Below, in pieces: positions 48,042 through 57,830 of a DNA stretch of 64,000 nt. Location: NCBI GenBank assembly GCA_034440635.1, contig JAOTON010000477.1, forward strand, positions 1,054,501 through 1,118,500, in the 5' to 3' direction. Positions within the stretch are counted from its first letter, which is position 1. Every line of letters begins with the position of its first letter. Below the pieces are notes generated by a model, which saw only the letters and a list, made by a program, of their open reading frames with translations, did no database searches and was not told the origin of the DNA. The translations under genes were made by a program, and so were the position numbers. This stretch comes from Lepas anatifera. Its lineage: Eukaryota; Arthropoda; Thecostraca; Lepadidae.

Positions 48042-49943
48042 ATGCAGTCATTGAGGTTCTTCTGTGTGGCGCTAGTTGCCCACAGTGGTGCACTGGCGTT
48101 TCCACAGATATCGCCCCACGATACACGTCAGGGCTCCCAGACCTGGACTTCTGAGTTTGCTTCCTTGCACAAGAAACATGCATCTGACCTCGACGTCCAA
48201 CAGCGATTCAGCGATGCACATCAGGGGTCCCATTCCAGGACCTCTGAACTTCCTCCCTTGCACGAAGGGGATGTTTCTGGATCCTATACTTACCGCGGAT
48301 CAAGCGCCTTCCCTTGGAGTCCCAGGAGGGACCGCGCTGCCGCTCCCTACTCAGGACCAAACCTTCAAGCTAGTGAGCTCTCGCTGAATGCAGCAACAGG
48401 TAAAGATGGTCTTCTCGAATGTGGAGAGCACCTGCTGAAGCCTGGAATGGTGTACACATTGACCCACCGCCCAGAATACCCAAAGAAACTGCCCAGTGTT
48501 TACTATCCAAATAACGAAGACTGCTGGTATGAGCTGAAAGCTCCCAAAGGAGCCCAAATTGAATTAGAGTGTCCCATGTTCTACCTTGAGCACAGTGTAT
48601 CGTGCAAATTCGATTATTTGAAAATCAATGGATACAAATTCTGCGGAGAAGAAGGCCCGCCGGAAACAACTCACTCCCACTTTGACATCAACTTTCACAC
48701 AGACGAAAGCGTGACCAAGCCCGGGTTTGTTTGTAATGCCAGATTGACAAAATACGTCAAAACTGTGGAACTGGACTGTGGCGAGCATCAGCTAGACCCC
48801 GGAGTTCAGTACGAGATAACATCACCAAAAAGCGACTACGGAAGCTTCTATGCTCCAGCAGCGGACTGCAGCTACATGCTAACGGCGGTTGACTTCGGCC
48901 AGATCCACTTTGATTGTCCCCAGTTTTTACTCGAGGAGCCAAGCTTCCAGGGTCACTGCTACGACGCACTTATGGTAAACGGAAAGGAGTATTGCGGCAA
49001 TAATGCCCCTCAGGTGGCGCCGAAGGATGAGTTCCAAATCGAGTTCACCAGCGACTGTTCTTTCGAAGAGGAGGGATACGTCTGCTTGCTGTCGGTCGCT
49101 GAGCCTAGCACCCCAGCCTCGTCACCAGGAACAGCTTCCACTATCACAACGTCATCCAGCACACTCGTACCGACACTGCCCAACTTTTGCCGCTGTGGCC
49201 AGTCCAATGCCCGGGAGCGAATCGTCGGAGGCAGCGAGGTCACCGCTCACCAGTTCCCCTGGATGGCACGGATCGTGTCGCTGTACTCACAAGGGGACAC
49301 GCATTGCGGCGGCACTATTATCAACGCAAAGTACGTGCTGACTGCGGCTCACTGCACAGATGGTCGGGAACCGAGCACGCTCATCGTGGTACTGGGAGAC
49401 CACTCCACCGTCGATGACGACGAAAACCGCGTAAACGTTCTGCAGATCACAGAACATCCTGAATATAACCCAGATACTTACAACTACGACTTCTCACTGC
49501 TACGGCTGGAGTCTACGCTGGCGTTCACGGACAGAGTTTCCCCCATATGTCTTCCACCAGCCGGATGGGACTACACCGGCTCTATGGCTACTGTGAGCGG
49601 CTGGGGCAACATGGAAGAGGGCGGCCACCAGTCCACCGTCCTGCTGGAAGTGCAGGTAGAGGTGCTGTCCAAAGAGGACTGTAGAAGTCGCTTTGGGGAT
49701 CAGTTCACGGACGCTATGATTTGTGCAGGGGGCGAGGCCGGATTTGACTCGTGCCAGGCTGACAGCGGTGGACCTCTGATTGTGGACGAAATTGCCGCCT
49801 TCGCCCTGGTGGGAGTGGTGTCTTGGGGCTACGGCTGCGGTGTCGAGGGAAACCCTGGCGTCTATTCCGATGTTACCCAGGTTGTCGACTGGCTGCATGA
49901 ACTGACTATAGATGGTGCAACCTGCTGGGATGCAATGGGGTAA
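48042..49943 (+). CDS. Secreted CUB-CUB-trypsin serine protease, intronless
   Basis: A 633-residue protein; the ATG at 48042 was chosen because a hydrophobic signal peptide (residues ~4-20) follows directly and it is the first ATG in frame. Residues ~21-115 are low-complexity with a duplicated SPHDTRQGSQTWTSE / SDAHQGSHSRTSE motif. Two CUB-like domains follow (127-231 and 246-348, each with four or more cysteines), then a Ser/Thr/Pro linker (355-380). The trypsin domain begins after the activation cleavage R393|IVGG. The triad is His437 (TAAHC), Asp483 (NYDFSLL) and Ser575 (CQADSGGP). Asp569, six residues before the serine, and the SWGYGCG wall predict cleavage after Arg or Lys. Arthropod CUB-proteases of this type act extracellularly as zymogens in immune cascades, venom or chemosensory organs. 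It lacks introns and lies within the ASPP-like intron on the same strand. The linker cysteines (FCRCG) probably tether the prodomain. Confidence 0.95.
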   Translation: MQSLRFFCVALVAHSGALAFPQISPHDTRQGSQTWTSEFASLHKKHASDLDVQQRFSDAHQGSHSRTSELPPLHEGDVSGSYTYRGSSAFPWSPRRDRAAAPYSGPNLQASELSLNAATGKDGLLECGEHLLKPGMVYTLTHRPEYPKKLPSVYYPNNEDCWYELKAPKGAQIELECPMFYLEHSVSCKFDYLKINGYKFCGEEGPPETTHSHFDINFHTDESVTKPGFVCNARLTKYVKTVELDCGEHQLDPGVQYEITSPKSDYGSFYAPAADCSYMLTAVDFGQIHFDCPQFLLEEPSFQGHCYDALMVNGKEYCGNNAPQVAPKDEFQIEFTSDCSFEEEGYVCLLSVAEPSTPASSPGTASTITTSSSTLVPTLPNFCRCGQSNARERIVGGSEVTAHQFPWMARIVSLYSQGDTHCGGTIINAKYVLTAAHCTDGREPSTLIVVLGDHSTVDDDENRVNVLQITEHPEYNPDTYNYDFSLLRLESTLAFTDRVSPICLPPAGWDYTGSMATVSGWGNMEEGGHQSTVLLEVQVEVLSKEDCRSRFGDQFTDAMICAGGEAGFDSCQADSGGPLIVDEIAAFALVGVVSWGYGCGVEGNPGVYSDVTQVVDWLHELTIDGATCWDAMG

Positions 49944-50390
49944 GCCCTGAGGAGCGCTGACAATGAACGCTGCAGCTCGGCAAACGGTTTGCTTTGCGAT
50001 TTTGGGTTGGAAAATGACGTCGCATACAGTACCGTGGGCGTGCTACAGCAATTGGGGTTGTTTTCATACGGAGAAGGATTACTCTCTGTTTTGGTTGATG
50101 TTTTGGTTTTGGTTGATAAAATGTTGTCCTGGATCCACCACTCCCTGTAGGCGTGTGCACAGTCAAATACGAGGAGCATGTGTGGAACATACATAACAAA
50201 AATGGGCACTACTTGTAATCATATCTGAAACAGTTCTGTCATTGCTAACGACAATGTGTACGTGGTGCAGGAACAAGTTTTGGTGTGCAGTGAAATACAT
50301 TATATTCAACAACGATTGTGCATTTCTGAACGTTGATAATTTTTCCAGACTCTGCGATTATATTTATCAACATACATGTAAGCTGACACA

Positions 50391-50615
50391 TCAAACAAGA
50401 CTAGCTACGTCATTTTTCTGCGCCAACTTTCTGATTTTATCAACAGTACAAAATTCACTGCTCTGTAACGGAAGTGTGAACAAATTTGTACACGGGAAAA
50501 CAAAGGATGGGATTTTAAGCGATTTTACTAAGGTAGCTGAAAAGGAAGTCACCGCTTCTTCAAAGCGCTCGTGGGCTTGCTTTGGTTCCACTCTCTCGTC
50601 CTCTTGGGCGTGTTC
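50391..50615 (-). CDS. Exon-like ORF, unknown
   Basis: On the minus strand a strong acceptor (attttttatctccag) precedes a ~75-codon open segment starting EHAQEDERVEPKQAHERFEE and ending near KNDVASLV. Composition is protein-like (acidic amphipathic start), but no family is recognised. It lies ~240 bp inside the inverted terminus at 50874, so it may belong to that transposon. No donor is clearly defined. Confidence 0.2.
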   Translation of the reverse strand, partial: EHAQEDERVEPKQAHERFEEAVTSFSATLVKSLKIPSFVFPCTNLFTLPLQSSEFCTVDKIRKLAQKNDVASLV

Positions 50616-50855
50616 CTGGAGATAAAAAATCCCGATAGATATTAGAAATATGCTGTCTTTTAACATATTTACGTGAAAGCCTGAGCAAACTCTACAATTA
50701 AACATCCTGATTTGATCCTGTAGTCGAAAGTCATGCTTAGCTTCAATAAGTACCTAGTTGTATTTTACGCTGCATTTTTGTGAAACAAGATTGTGGTGTA
50801 TTATTCACTTTTACGCTGCATTATGCTACTTCTACGCTATAAGCGTAAGCTACAC

Positions 50856-50874
50856 CTTTTATGAAATGGGGCCC
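50856..50874 (-). mobile_element. Inward-facing terminus, partner of 40364
   Basis: CTTTTATGAAATGGGGCCC is the exact complement of 40364-40382. The inner flank (50760-50855) holds three tacgctgca/tacgctata motifs. Outer flanks of the two termini (…gaacct and tgttca…) show no target duplication, so they may be ends of two separate copies. Confidence 0.55.
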
Positions 50875-50914
50875 TGTTCAGTTTTGACGAAAAGGGAAAG
50901 AGTTTGACTTTACA

Positions 50915-51250
50915 ATTTCTGAGGGGGGAGGGGGGACAAATAATCGGCTGTCATGGATTTTTTTTGTGTTGAGCGAGGACTGCGCAGGCCAAGGGTAGTT
51001 GAAGGGCTGGCGCTTCACTATTTCGTAGTCGCCCCCCATTGTCCATTGCTACCAGCTGCCCGTATCACCCGAGCATTGCAGTTCTGCGGCGTCTCTGCGT
51101 GATTGCTCATGTCGACCGCCGTTGCTCTCTCAGGGGCTCTGGCAATTTCTGACGATTGCTGACGAAGGGGGTGGGGTGGGGGGAAGGGCTCAGCCGTTAT
51201 CTGGCTATTTCTGACAATGGGAGAGGGGGTCCGAACACCGTCAAATTTAG
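50915..51250 (+). repeat. Dispersed repeat H, copy 2
   Basis: It is colinear with both ends of 10553-11195: 'ggacaaataatcgg', 'gttgagcgaggactg', 'ttgctgacgaaggggg', 'gggtccgaaca', 'aaattt'. It is non-coding and internally deleted relative to copy 1. Confidence 0.5.
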
Positions 51251-51426
51251 CAGCCCCCAACCGCAGATAATGGATTCCATCCCTGGAGAATTCCAATCGT
51301 AGACAATAAATTCCACCCTTACATAATGGGGTCCATCCGCAGAACTCCGCCTGGTGACAGATAACATATTTACACTACATAGGGCTGATTCCAACAGCTG
51401 ACAGGTAACTTCTCAACTAGAGAGAA

Positions 51427-52507
51427 CGGATCCGGGCGGATCCAGGGACAGGGGCCAGTACACCTTGGCGAATCCAGGGACAGGGGCCAGTACACCTGGG
51501 CGAATCCAGGGGCAGGAGCAGTACACCCGGGCGGATCCAGGGACAGGGGCCAGTACACCCGGGCGGATCCAGGGACAGGGGCCAGTGCACCCGGGCGGAT
51601 CCAGGGACAGGGGCCAGTACACCTGGGCGGATCCAGGGACGGGGCCAGTACACCTGGGCGGATCCAGGACAGGGGCCAGTACACCCGGGCGGATCCAGGG
51701 ACAGGGGCCAGTACACCTGGGCGGATCCAGGGGCTGGGGCCAGTACACCCGGGCGGATCCAGGGACAGGGCCAGTACACCCGGGCGGATCCAGGGACAGG
51801 GGCCAGTACACCCGGGCGGATCCAGGGACAGGGGCCAGTACACCTGGGCGGATCCAGGGGCAGGGGCCAGTACACCCGGGCGGATCCGGGGACAGGGGCC
51901 AGTACACCTGGGTGGATCAAGGGGCAGGGGTCAGTACACCCCGGCGGATCCAGGGACAGGGGCCAGTACACCTGGGCGGATCCAGGGACAAGGGCCAGTA
52001 CACCCGGGCGGATCCAGGGACAGGGGCCAGTACACCTGGGCCGATCCAGGGGCTGGGGCAGTACACCCGGGCGGATCCAGGGACAGGGCCAGTACACCTG
52101 GGCGGATCCAGGGACAGGGGCCAGTACACCTGGGTGGATCCAGGGACAGGGGCCAGACACCCGGGCGGATCCAGGGACAGGGGCCAGTACACCTGGGCGG
52201 ATCCAGGGACAGGGGCCAGTACACCGGGCGGATCCAGGGACAGGGGCCAGTACACCTGGGCGGGTCCAAGGAGAGGGGCCAGTACACCTGGGCGGATCCA
52301 GGGACAGGGCCAGTACACCTGGGCGGATCCAGGCACAGGGGCCAGTACACCTGGGCGGATCCAGGGACAGGGGCCAGTACACCTGGGCGGATCCAGGCAC
52401 GGGGCCAGTACACCCGAGCGGACCCAGGGACAGGGTCAGTACACCCGGGTGGATCGGGCAGGGTCAGTACACCCGGGCGGATCCAGGGACAGGGGCCAGT
52501 ACACCTC
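51427..52507. repeat. 32-bp minisatellite, ~34 copies
   Basis: The unit is cagtacacctgggcggatcc followed by agggacaggggc, 32 bp, with a BamHI-type ggatcc in almost every copy. The period is not a multiple of 3 and units vary by 1-2 bp, so ORFs of 327 (minus) and 382 (plus) codons arise by chance. They consist only of the repeat and have no start or splice context. Confidence 0.97.
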
Positions 52508-54831
52508 CCTGTCCTGCGCTGACATCCTCCCTCTATTCCACGTCGGGTGGTCTAGATCTACGTCTGGATGTCGCTTCGGAGAATGGATACGATCGTGCTC
52601 CGGCGAATGTTAACGTTTTTGTATATTGCGGATTATTTTTTCCATTTCTACCATTTTGATGCGTAGTTCCAAATTGTTGCAGCTTCTTAACTAACCTATA
52701 TATTAGGAATCTCATGCATGTTTAAACAATCTCGGGAAATTTTTGGTTGAACCCCGCGCGGTGAAGGCTGTGACCCGATTTTGTCATATTCATATTTCGG
52801 GAAGGACGTGAGAGTGGCGTTTGGAAGAGGGGTGGGGTGGGGTGGAGTGGGAAGCGCCCCCGTAACTTCACTGCAGCAGGGTATTGTGACCTCATTCTGC
52901 CCCCTAGTTTGGACCCTAATCGGCTTATTTTCTTTCCAAGGGGCATACATACTCTTCACAATTTTAACTGTTTTATTGGCAAATGGTACCATTCCCATTC
53001 TCTCTAACACACAAAGTGCTGTTTCTGATTTGTTTTTCTGTCGATCTAAAAATTATTATTTTCATAGCTTATGTAACCATTTTGTCACCCCCGAAATCAG
53101 GGCCCACAGCTTGGCAGATTATCCCACCCCCCAATTTAAGTCCAGTCCCCATCCCCGCATCTCGTTCCAGGTCTGCCGGCGCAATTTGCCGAGTGGGATG
53201 ACGTATAGCCGGCTGAGTTGCTGGCAATTTCGCGGTTTTAATAAGCGGTATGGTAGACCGGGCCTACTGGCAAGCATGGCAGATTGCCGCCATCAAATAT
53301 GCGGCCAGCTGAGTTACTGCGTCTAAATGGCGACCCGCGGCCCGCAGCCCGCCGCAGAAGCAGAAGCTGACTGCTCACTCTCGGTTTAAACGGTTTGCTG
53401 ACAATTGTCAGCTGACGTTTCGAATTTAGTGACGAGAATAGATTGTGTCTTTTATCTGAATTGCCGCTCACGATTACATTTTCGTGGTGATTAGTTTTTT
53501 GGGAACTATTCAGGTCGGGCATGACCGGATTTAGTGAATAGAAAGCCATACCTAACAATGATGACCTGCCGCCTCGACCTTGCGAGACATTTTCTCCGAT
53601 TTTTTTGGCCACGTTCGAGTGTAGGTAAAAGCTACCTGTCCCACTTTTTATGCCTAGTGCCGCAGTGTCGTAATTATGGAATGTGCAAAGATGTAAAATG
53701 GAATATTCCACCGTGTCCAAATCTTAAAAAGGACAGTTTTTCGTACAACATTACCCCGAAAATAAGGAAACCACTCTTTGTCCAAATCTAACGTAACTAA
53801 AAACCACTCATGACAAAACAAAAATTGTTTTCGTACAATTTATAATGCCATCAAAACGGTATCTTTTCGGCGTCTGTAAAATAACACCTAATCGCAGGCA
53901 CAACGTAGGCTCGCTTAGACCTGGACCCAAGTACAGTGTACCATCGATATCCCATATTCAATACTGATTTTTCATAATGTGGGTAATTAAAATTGATGTC
54001 GGTTGTGTTTAAATACAGAAGTATCATCATCTCTTCAGTTTCGCGGACATATGAAGTTAGTAAATTACAAAGTAGCGAAAGCATGTATTGTATGACTTAC
54101 TCATTAGCATGAAGTTTGCACTAAGTGGGAGGAGCTTACGATTTTAACGAATCAATTGTTGCAACCAGATGGAGTTGGTTTGAATTAGGGCCTAAGTACC
54201 CTTCATTTGGAAGTATTCATTGTGCAGAAATTTAATGCAAGAAGCTTTGGGTTGAATGAAATATGACATAGTTGTTCTCGACACGCTCTACACAAAAAGT
54301 GGAACATTCCCTTTAAGCTCAGCGTAGGGAATATGCGATTTAAGAACATGATTTCATAACTGCCCACATTCTTCATTTTGTAAATAATGAACATTCGTAG
54401 AGTTACAGCGTGATTCAAGCGGTGTCGGCCTGCTTTGTTTCACGGCCATTTGATGCCAAAGAAAGGAAATTGCTCAGTTCACTTGTTATTAAAAATCATT
54501 ATTATACAAAAGTTATTGCTTTGTCTTTTACGTCAAATATGAATGTGGAGCAAACCGGGAAACCTACATTCTTTTCTCGGAACCACGTTTTCCACCTAAC
54601 ATCGACAAAAGTAGACCGTAAACGAATTAAATTAAAAATGCAGCCCGATCTTTGTGTAAAAGAATATCAAACACCGCGCATACTGTGTCCGTACAGCTAA
54701 CTTCTACGCTGATATTCGAAAATATGGCACGTTTCTTTCCCACAGAAAATTATATAGGTATGCGACACATACATATATCTGTTGTGGTCAACGTTTGGTT
54801 TGTGATTTGATATGATGTGATGAGTGGTGAT
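52508..54831. other. Gene-free stretch
   Basis: It holds a gggtgggg run at 52830-52855 and an isolated TTAA-MITE-like end at 54304-54316. No credible exon is seen; minus ORF 53238-53720 and plus ORF 52781-53326 overlap each other and show no domain. Confidence 0.4.
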
Positions 54832-55091
54832 AGAGACCCATTGGTCTGGGGGAGTGACCTCTGATGCTGATCCAGGCAGAGCTGATATGATGACTGATGT
54901 GGTGTGATGTGTGTTGGCAGAGAGACCCATTGGTCTGGGGAGCGGCCTCAGACGCTGATCCAGGGGGAGCTGATGTGACTGATGTGGTGTGATGTGTGGT
55001 GGCAGAGAGACCCATCGGTCTGGGTGAGCGGCCTCTGACGCTGATCCAGGGGGAGCTGATGTGACTGATGTGGTGTGATGTGTGTTGGCAG
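54832..55091 (+). repeat. Tandem array of partial ASPP-like exon copies
   Basis: Three head-to-tail copies (starting 54832, 54921 and 55006; periods 89, 85, 86 bp) precede the real exon at 55092. Each copy holds the first ~50 bp of the exon (agagacccat...ctgatccagg) plus ~35 bp of intron ending tgttggcag or tggtggcag. Copies 2 and 3 retain the complete acceptor; copy 1 has lost it. Copy 2 has a 1-nt deletion. Copy 3 meets an in-frame TGA at its end, but has gained a GTGAGC donor after 18 nt (55024). Confidence 0.9.
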
Positions 55092-55202
55092 AGAGACCCA
55101 TCGGTCTGGGGGAGCGGCCTCTGACGCTGATCCAGGGGGAGCTACAGCAGCAGCAGTCGGCCACCTTTCTCCTCCGCTACGGAATGACCCAGGACGTGCG
55201 AG
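55092..55202 (+). CDS. ASPP-like protein, RA-domain exon 2
   Basis: A 111-nt exon with acceptor ttggcag and donor CGAG|gtgagt, phase 1 at both ends. Joined to the G left by 35112 it reads ERPIGLGERPLTLIQGEL, then a QQQQ run and FLLRYGM. In ASPP proteins the corresponding segment is the ERP-containing loop, a helix, a charged turn and a final FFLRH-type beta strand closing the Ras-association fold, so length and order fit. Following exons (coiled coil, proline-rich, ankyrin, SH3) are not visible in the remaining 9 kb. The exon's 5' half has been copied in tandem upstream, giving several competing acceptors. Other RA proteins remain possible. Confidence 0.65.
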
Positions 55203-55616
55203 GTGAGTCCTCTGCTCTGCAGCAGCTGCCTGTCCGGCGCAGCAGAGGGGGACTCAGAGGCGCCAAACTTTCGGTCACATTTGCGGACCTTCTAACTCCC
55301 GAGCTGATATGCGTGGAAGTCGACGCGCAGTCTATTTGAAGTGATGGTGAGGCAAGTGTGATGGCACGGACCGCCGTTGGATGCTCCTGCGCCTCTTGTG
55401 GTTGCCAGTCCATAATCGTCGCTACTGTCAAAACATTGCGGGGGAAGTGGCTCTTCGCTGCATTCTGCACTGTCTGGTTACAAGATTTTCCGATTTCTGC
55501 TCAATTTTGGTTGAAACCGAAAAATATTTGGAAGATAAGAGTGAGGCAGGGCCCCCTGACCCCTTCTGTTCCGACGAGTGTGGTCAGTCAAGGGATATTT
55601 CATTTAACAGTGGATA

Positions 55617-55880
55617 CAGATGCCAGAGGATACATATACTCCGTTGCACGCGCCCGTTAAACGGCGCCGGGCCGGTGGTCGCCGTTGGCAGGGGTGAGGG
55701 GTGCTGGGGCGTGGCCTGTTCCGTCACCGATGTCAGCCGGGGCGTCACACCCGCGGCTTGACTTTCCTGCACTTTGGACTTTTCAACCCATTTCTTTCCA
55801 GACAATGTCATAGGGTTAGTGTTAAAATTCATCATCTAAGGGGGGGGCACCGCGTTGCCCCGGAGTTCGGCCGCCTATGT
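55617..55880 (+). repeat. Dispersed repeat J, copy 2
   Basis: cagaggatacatatactccg, 'cgcccgttaaacggcgcc', 'ggtgaggggtgctggggcgt' and 'cccgttccgtcaccga.gtcag' recur in order at 61995-62110; the 3' part recurs at 30240-30372. It looks like a transposon or retroelement fragment, family unknown. Confidence 0.6.
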
Positions 55881-57329
55881 CGGATAACACTGACACTATT
55901 CGAAACGGAAGAATATGCATATTATAAATTACAAATGAAGGCATGCTCACGATTTGACACAGAATAGCCAAAGATCACATGTTTCAAACACATTCGGTCA
56001 GTTCTAGTACGTATCAGGACTGGGGATTATGTTCTGACTTCAATACGAGCAACATCAATACATGAATCCTTCGCCGATGTTAAGGATTATATGATGATGT
56101 CAAGCTGCACTTGCAGCATGCACTGTTTCTGGCGGTGTAACCGAGCATGCAGGCTGATGCCCCTTCACTTTCGTGGCGGGCGCTTCCTGGACAGAGGTAT
56201 CGTTGATGTAGTACCAGTGCGTCGCCAACTGGTTCCAGCAATTTTGTAGTGGCCAGTTTAAGCGCTACCAAGGTGTTCTGTTTGGTGCGGAAGGCGTACG
56301 CACAAGTTGTATGGTGCCCTGTTGGATTGTGACTTGGATGAGTCATGAAGCAGAAACTTTGTGTGTTATCTGTATGCTGTTTCGAAATATTCCAAATAAA
56401 CATGAGGATTCGGAAAAAACCAAGGTGTTCTGCTTCTTCGCACAGGGGATACAGAAGGCCGTCAGAAATATCTAGAGTTCTGATGACCATCTAACTGAGG
56501 TCGAGGCCACCCAGAGAAAAAGATGCATGAGCGTTTATGTGTCTGGGCGCAGTCTTCGAAAGACCGGCGACATGTAGCAATTACCTCAGATACATGATCA
56601 GCTTCAGTACACTCTACGTACCGAGCGAAAGAACGAACTCGCTGACTTGTGTATTGCATGAGTCGAAAAGTCCGTTCCGTGCTCGGTACGTAAATTGAGC
56701 GTACTGAAGCTACTCATGTATGCGGGGTAGTCCATGTGAGGAGTGGCCAGGCCGATTCTCAGTGCTCCGACTGCTCTATCGACGCCACGAGCGTCGTTAG
56801 CGGCGAAAGGGTGAATTGGGACTAGAGTGTGGAGCGGGGCGTCGTTAGAGGGGACAGCCGCGTCACGCCCGACTCCGAGGGAAGCTCACTCCTCGCCGTG
56901 ACAGCCCGCGGAAATAACCGCGGCAAGCTCCGAGTCCGCTCCAGAGAGCGGTGTTTTACTCCTGTGCCAAAACGCAGTCTCGCCGCCGTAACGGTGCCAG
57001 ATGATTCCCTGTGATTGATAACATCTGCCTGAAAGGCATGATCCTACCGTGATGGTGTGAGGGACAAGACTAAGGCTGATGGATCGCGCTGCGTTGTCGC
57101 ACGTTATGCGAAATGAATGAATGAGGGAAGGGGAGGGGCAGTGCGTGGTTAAGTCAAATCTCTGTTCGCTGGGAATGTGGGTAGAAGTAATTAGTTGGCG
57201 TATAATTTCTTGCACATTAGACGTGCAGAAATAATAGGTTATGTCACACAAGACTCCTGTCTACCCTTTAGGGTGATTTAAATGGAATCTAGTGGTATAT
57301 AATTTGACTGGGTTTTAACGCACACGCAT
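55881..57329. other. Gene-free stretch
   Basis: It contains a 136-codon minus ORF (56080-56490) with no recognised domain and a GC-rich patch at 56750-57010. Nothing else is supported. Confidence 0.4.
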
Positions 57330-57830
57330 AACAGTGCGCCAGCTCCGGAGTTCGTTGAGCCATGGGACCCGTGTGTGAAATCTGGCATGTCAGCCTGACA
57401 CATCCAGAAGGGGAGCGTGGTGGGGAGGAGACAGGCCGATGGGCCGGCCGCGCGCCGCTCCCTTCATCCCCTGTACCATTCGGGCGGCGATGCGGCCGTC
57501 CACGCTCCGCGGACCGCGCGGGGCTCGGGAGACAGGTGCCGCCGCGGACGGCCGCCGGCGGACGCTGCGCCGCGGAATGCCAGTCGGGTGACGTCACGGT
57601 GCGGGTCGGGGTTAACGCGGCGGCGGCGGCGGCTAAAGTAGCCCACGCGGGCCGGGCCGGTGGAGGCGACACGGCGGCTCTGGAGCGGCGCCGGGCCGGA
57701 TCCAGGTCTGACCCAGTCGGCGCGGCAAGTGGCTTGACCCGGTCTCCGGGAGAGATAAGCGGTGGGCCGTGGTCGCCGGTTCGCGGACCCTGAGGCCGGG
57801 CACGGACCAAACGACCTAAGTGGCTCTGCA
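57330..57830. promoter_or_regulatory. CpG-island-like block
   Basis: About 500 bp are very rich in G+C and in CG dinucleotides (for example cgcggcggcggcggcgg near 57618), in contrast to flanks. It keeps ORFs open on both strands (143 and 180 codons), an effect of composition. It may be a promoter, but no TATA or clear initiator is visible. Confidence 0.35.

Larger units (their letters stand above)
35113..55091 (+). other. Inferred 20-kb intron of the ASPP-like gene
   Basis: It runs from gtaagc at 35113 to the gcag acceptor at 55088-55091; both ends are canonical and phase-compatible. It contains a split minisatellite, a hAT-type element, an inverted-repeat element, a TTAA MITE, a retroelement remnant and a complete intronless protease gene on the same strand. 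Its 3' end is a tandem array of partial copies of the next exon. Confidence 0.55.

Noticed and set aside
51417..52613. ORFs of 327 (minus) and 382 (plus) codons
   Set aside because: They consist of the 32-bp minisatellite read in different frames, with no start context, domain or splice sites.
56080..56490. 136-codon minus ORF
   Set aside because: No recognised motif, no splice or promoter context, His/Cys-rich random appearance.
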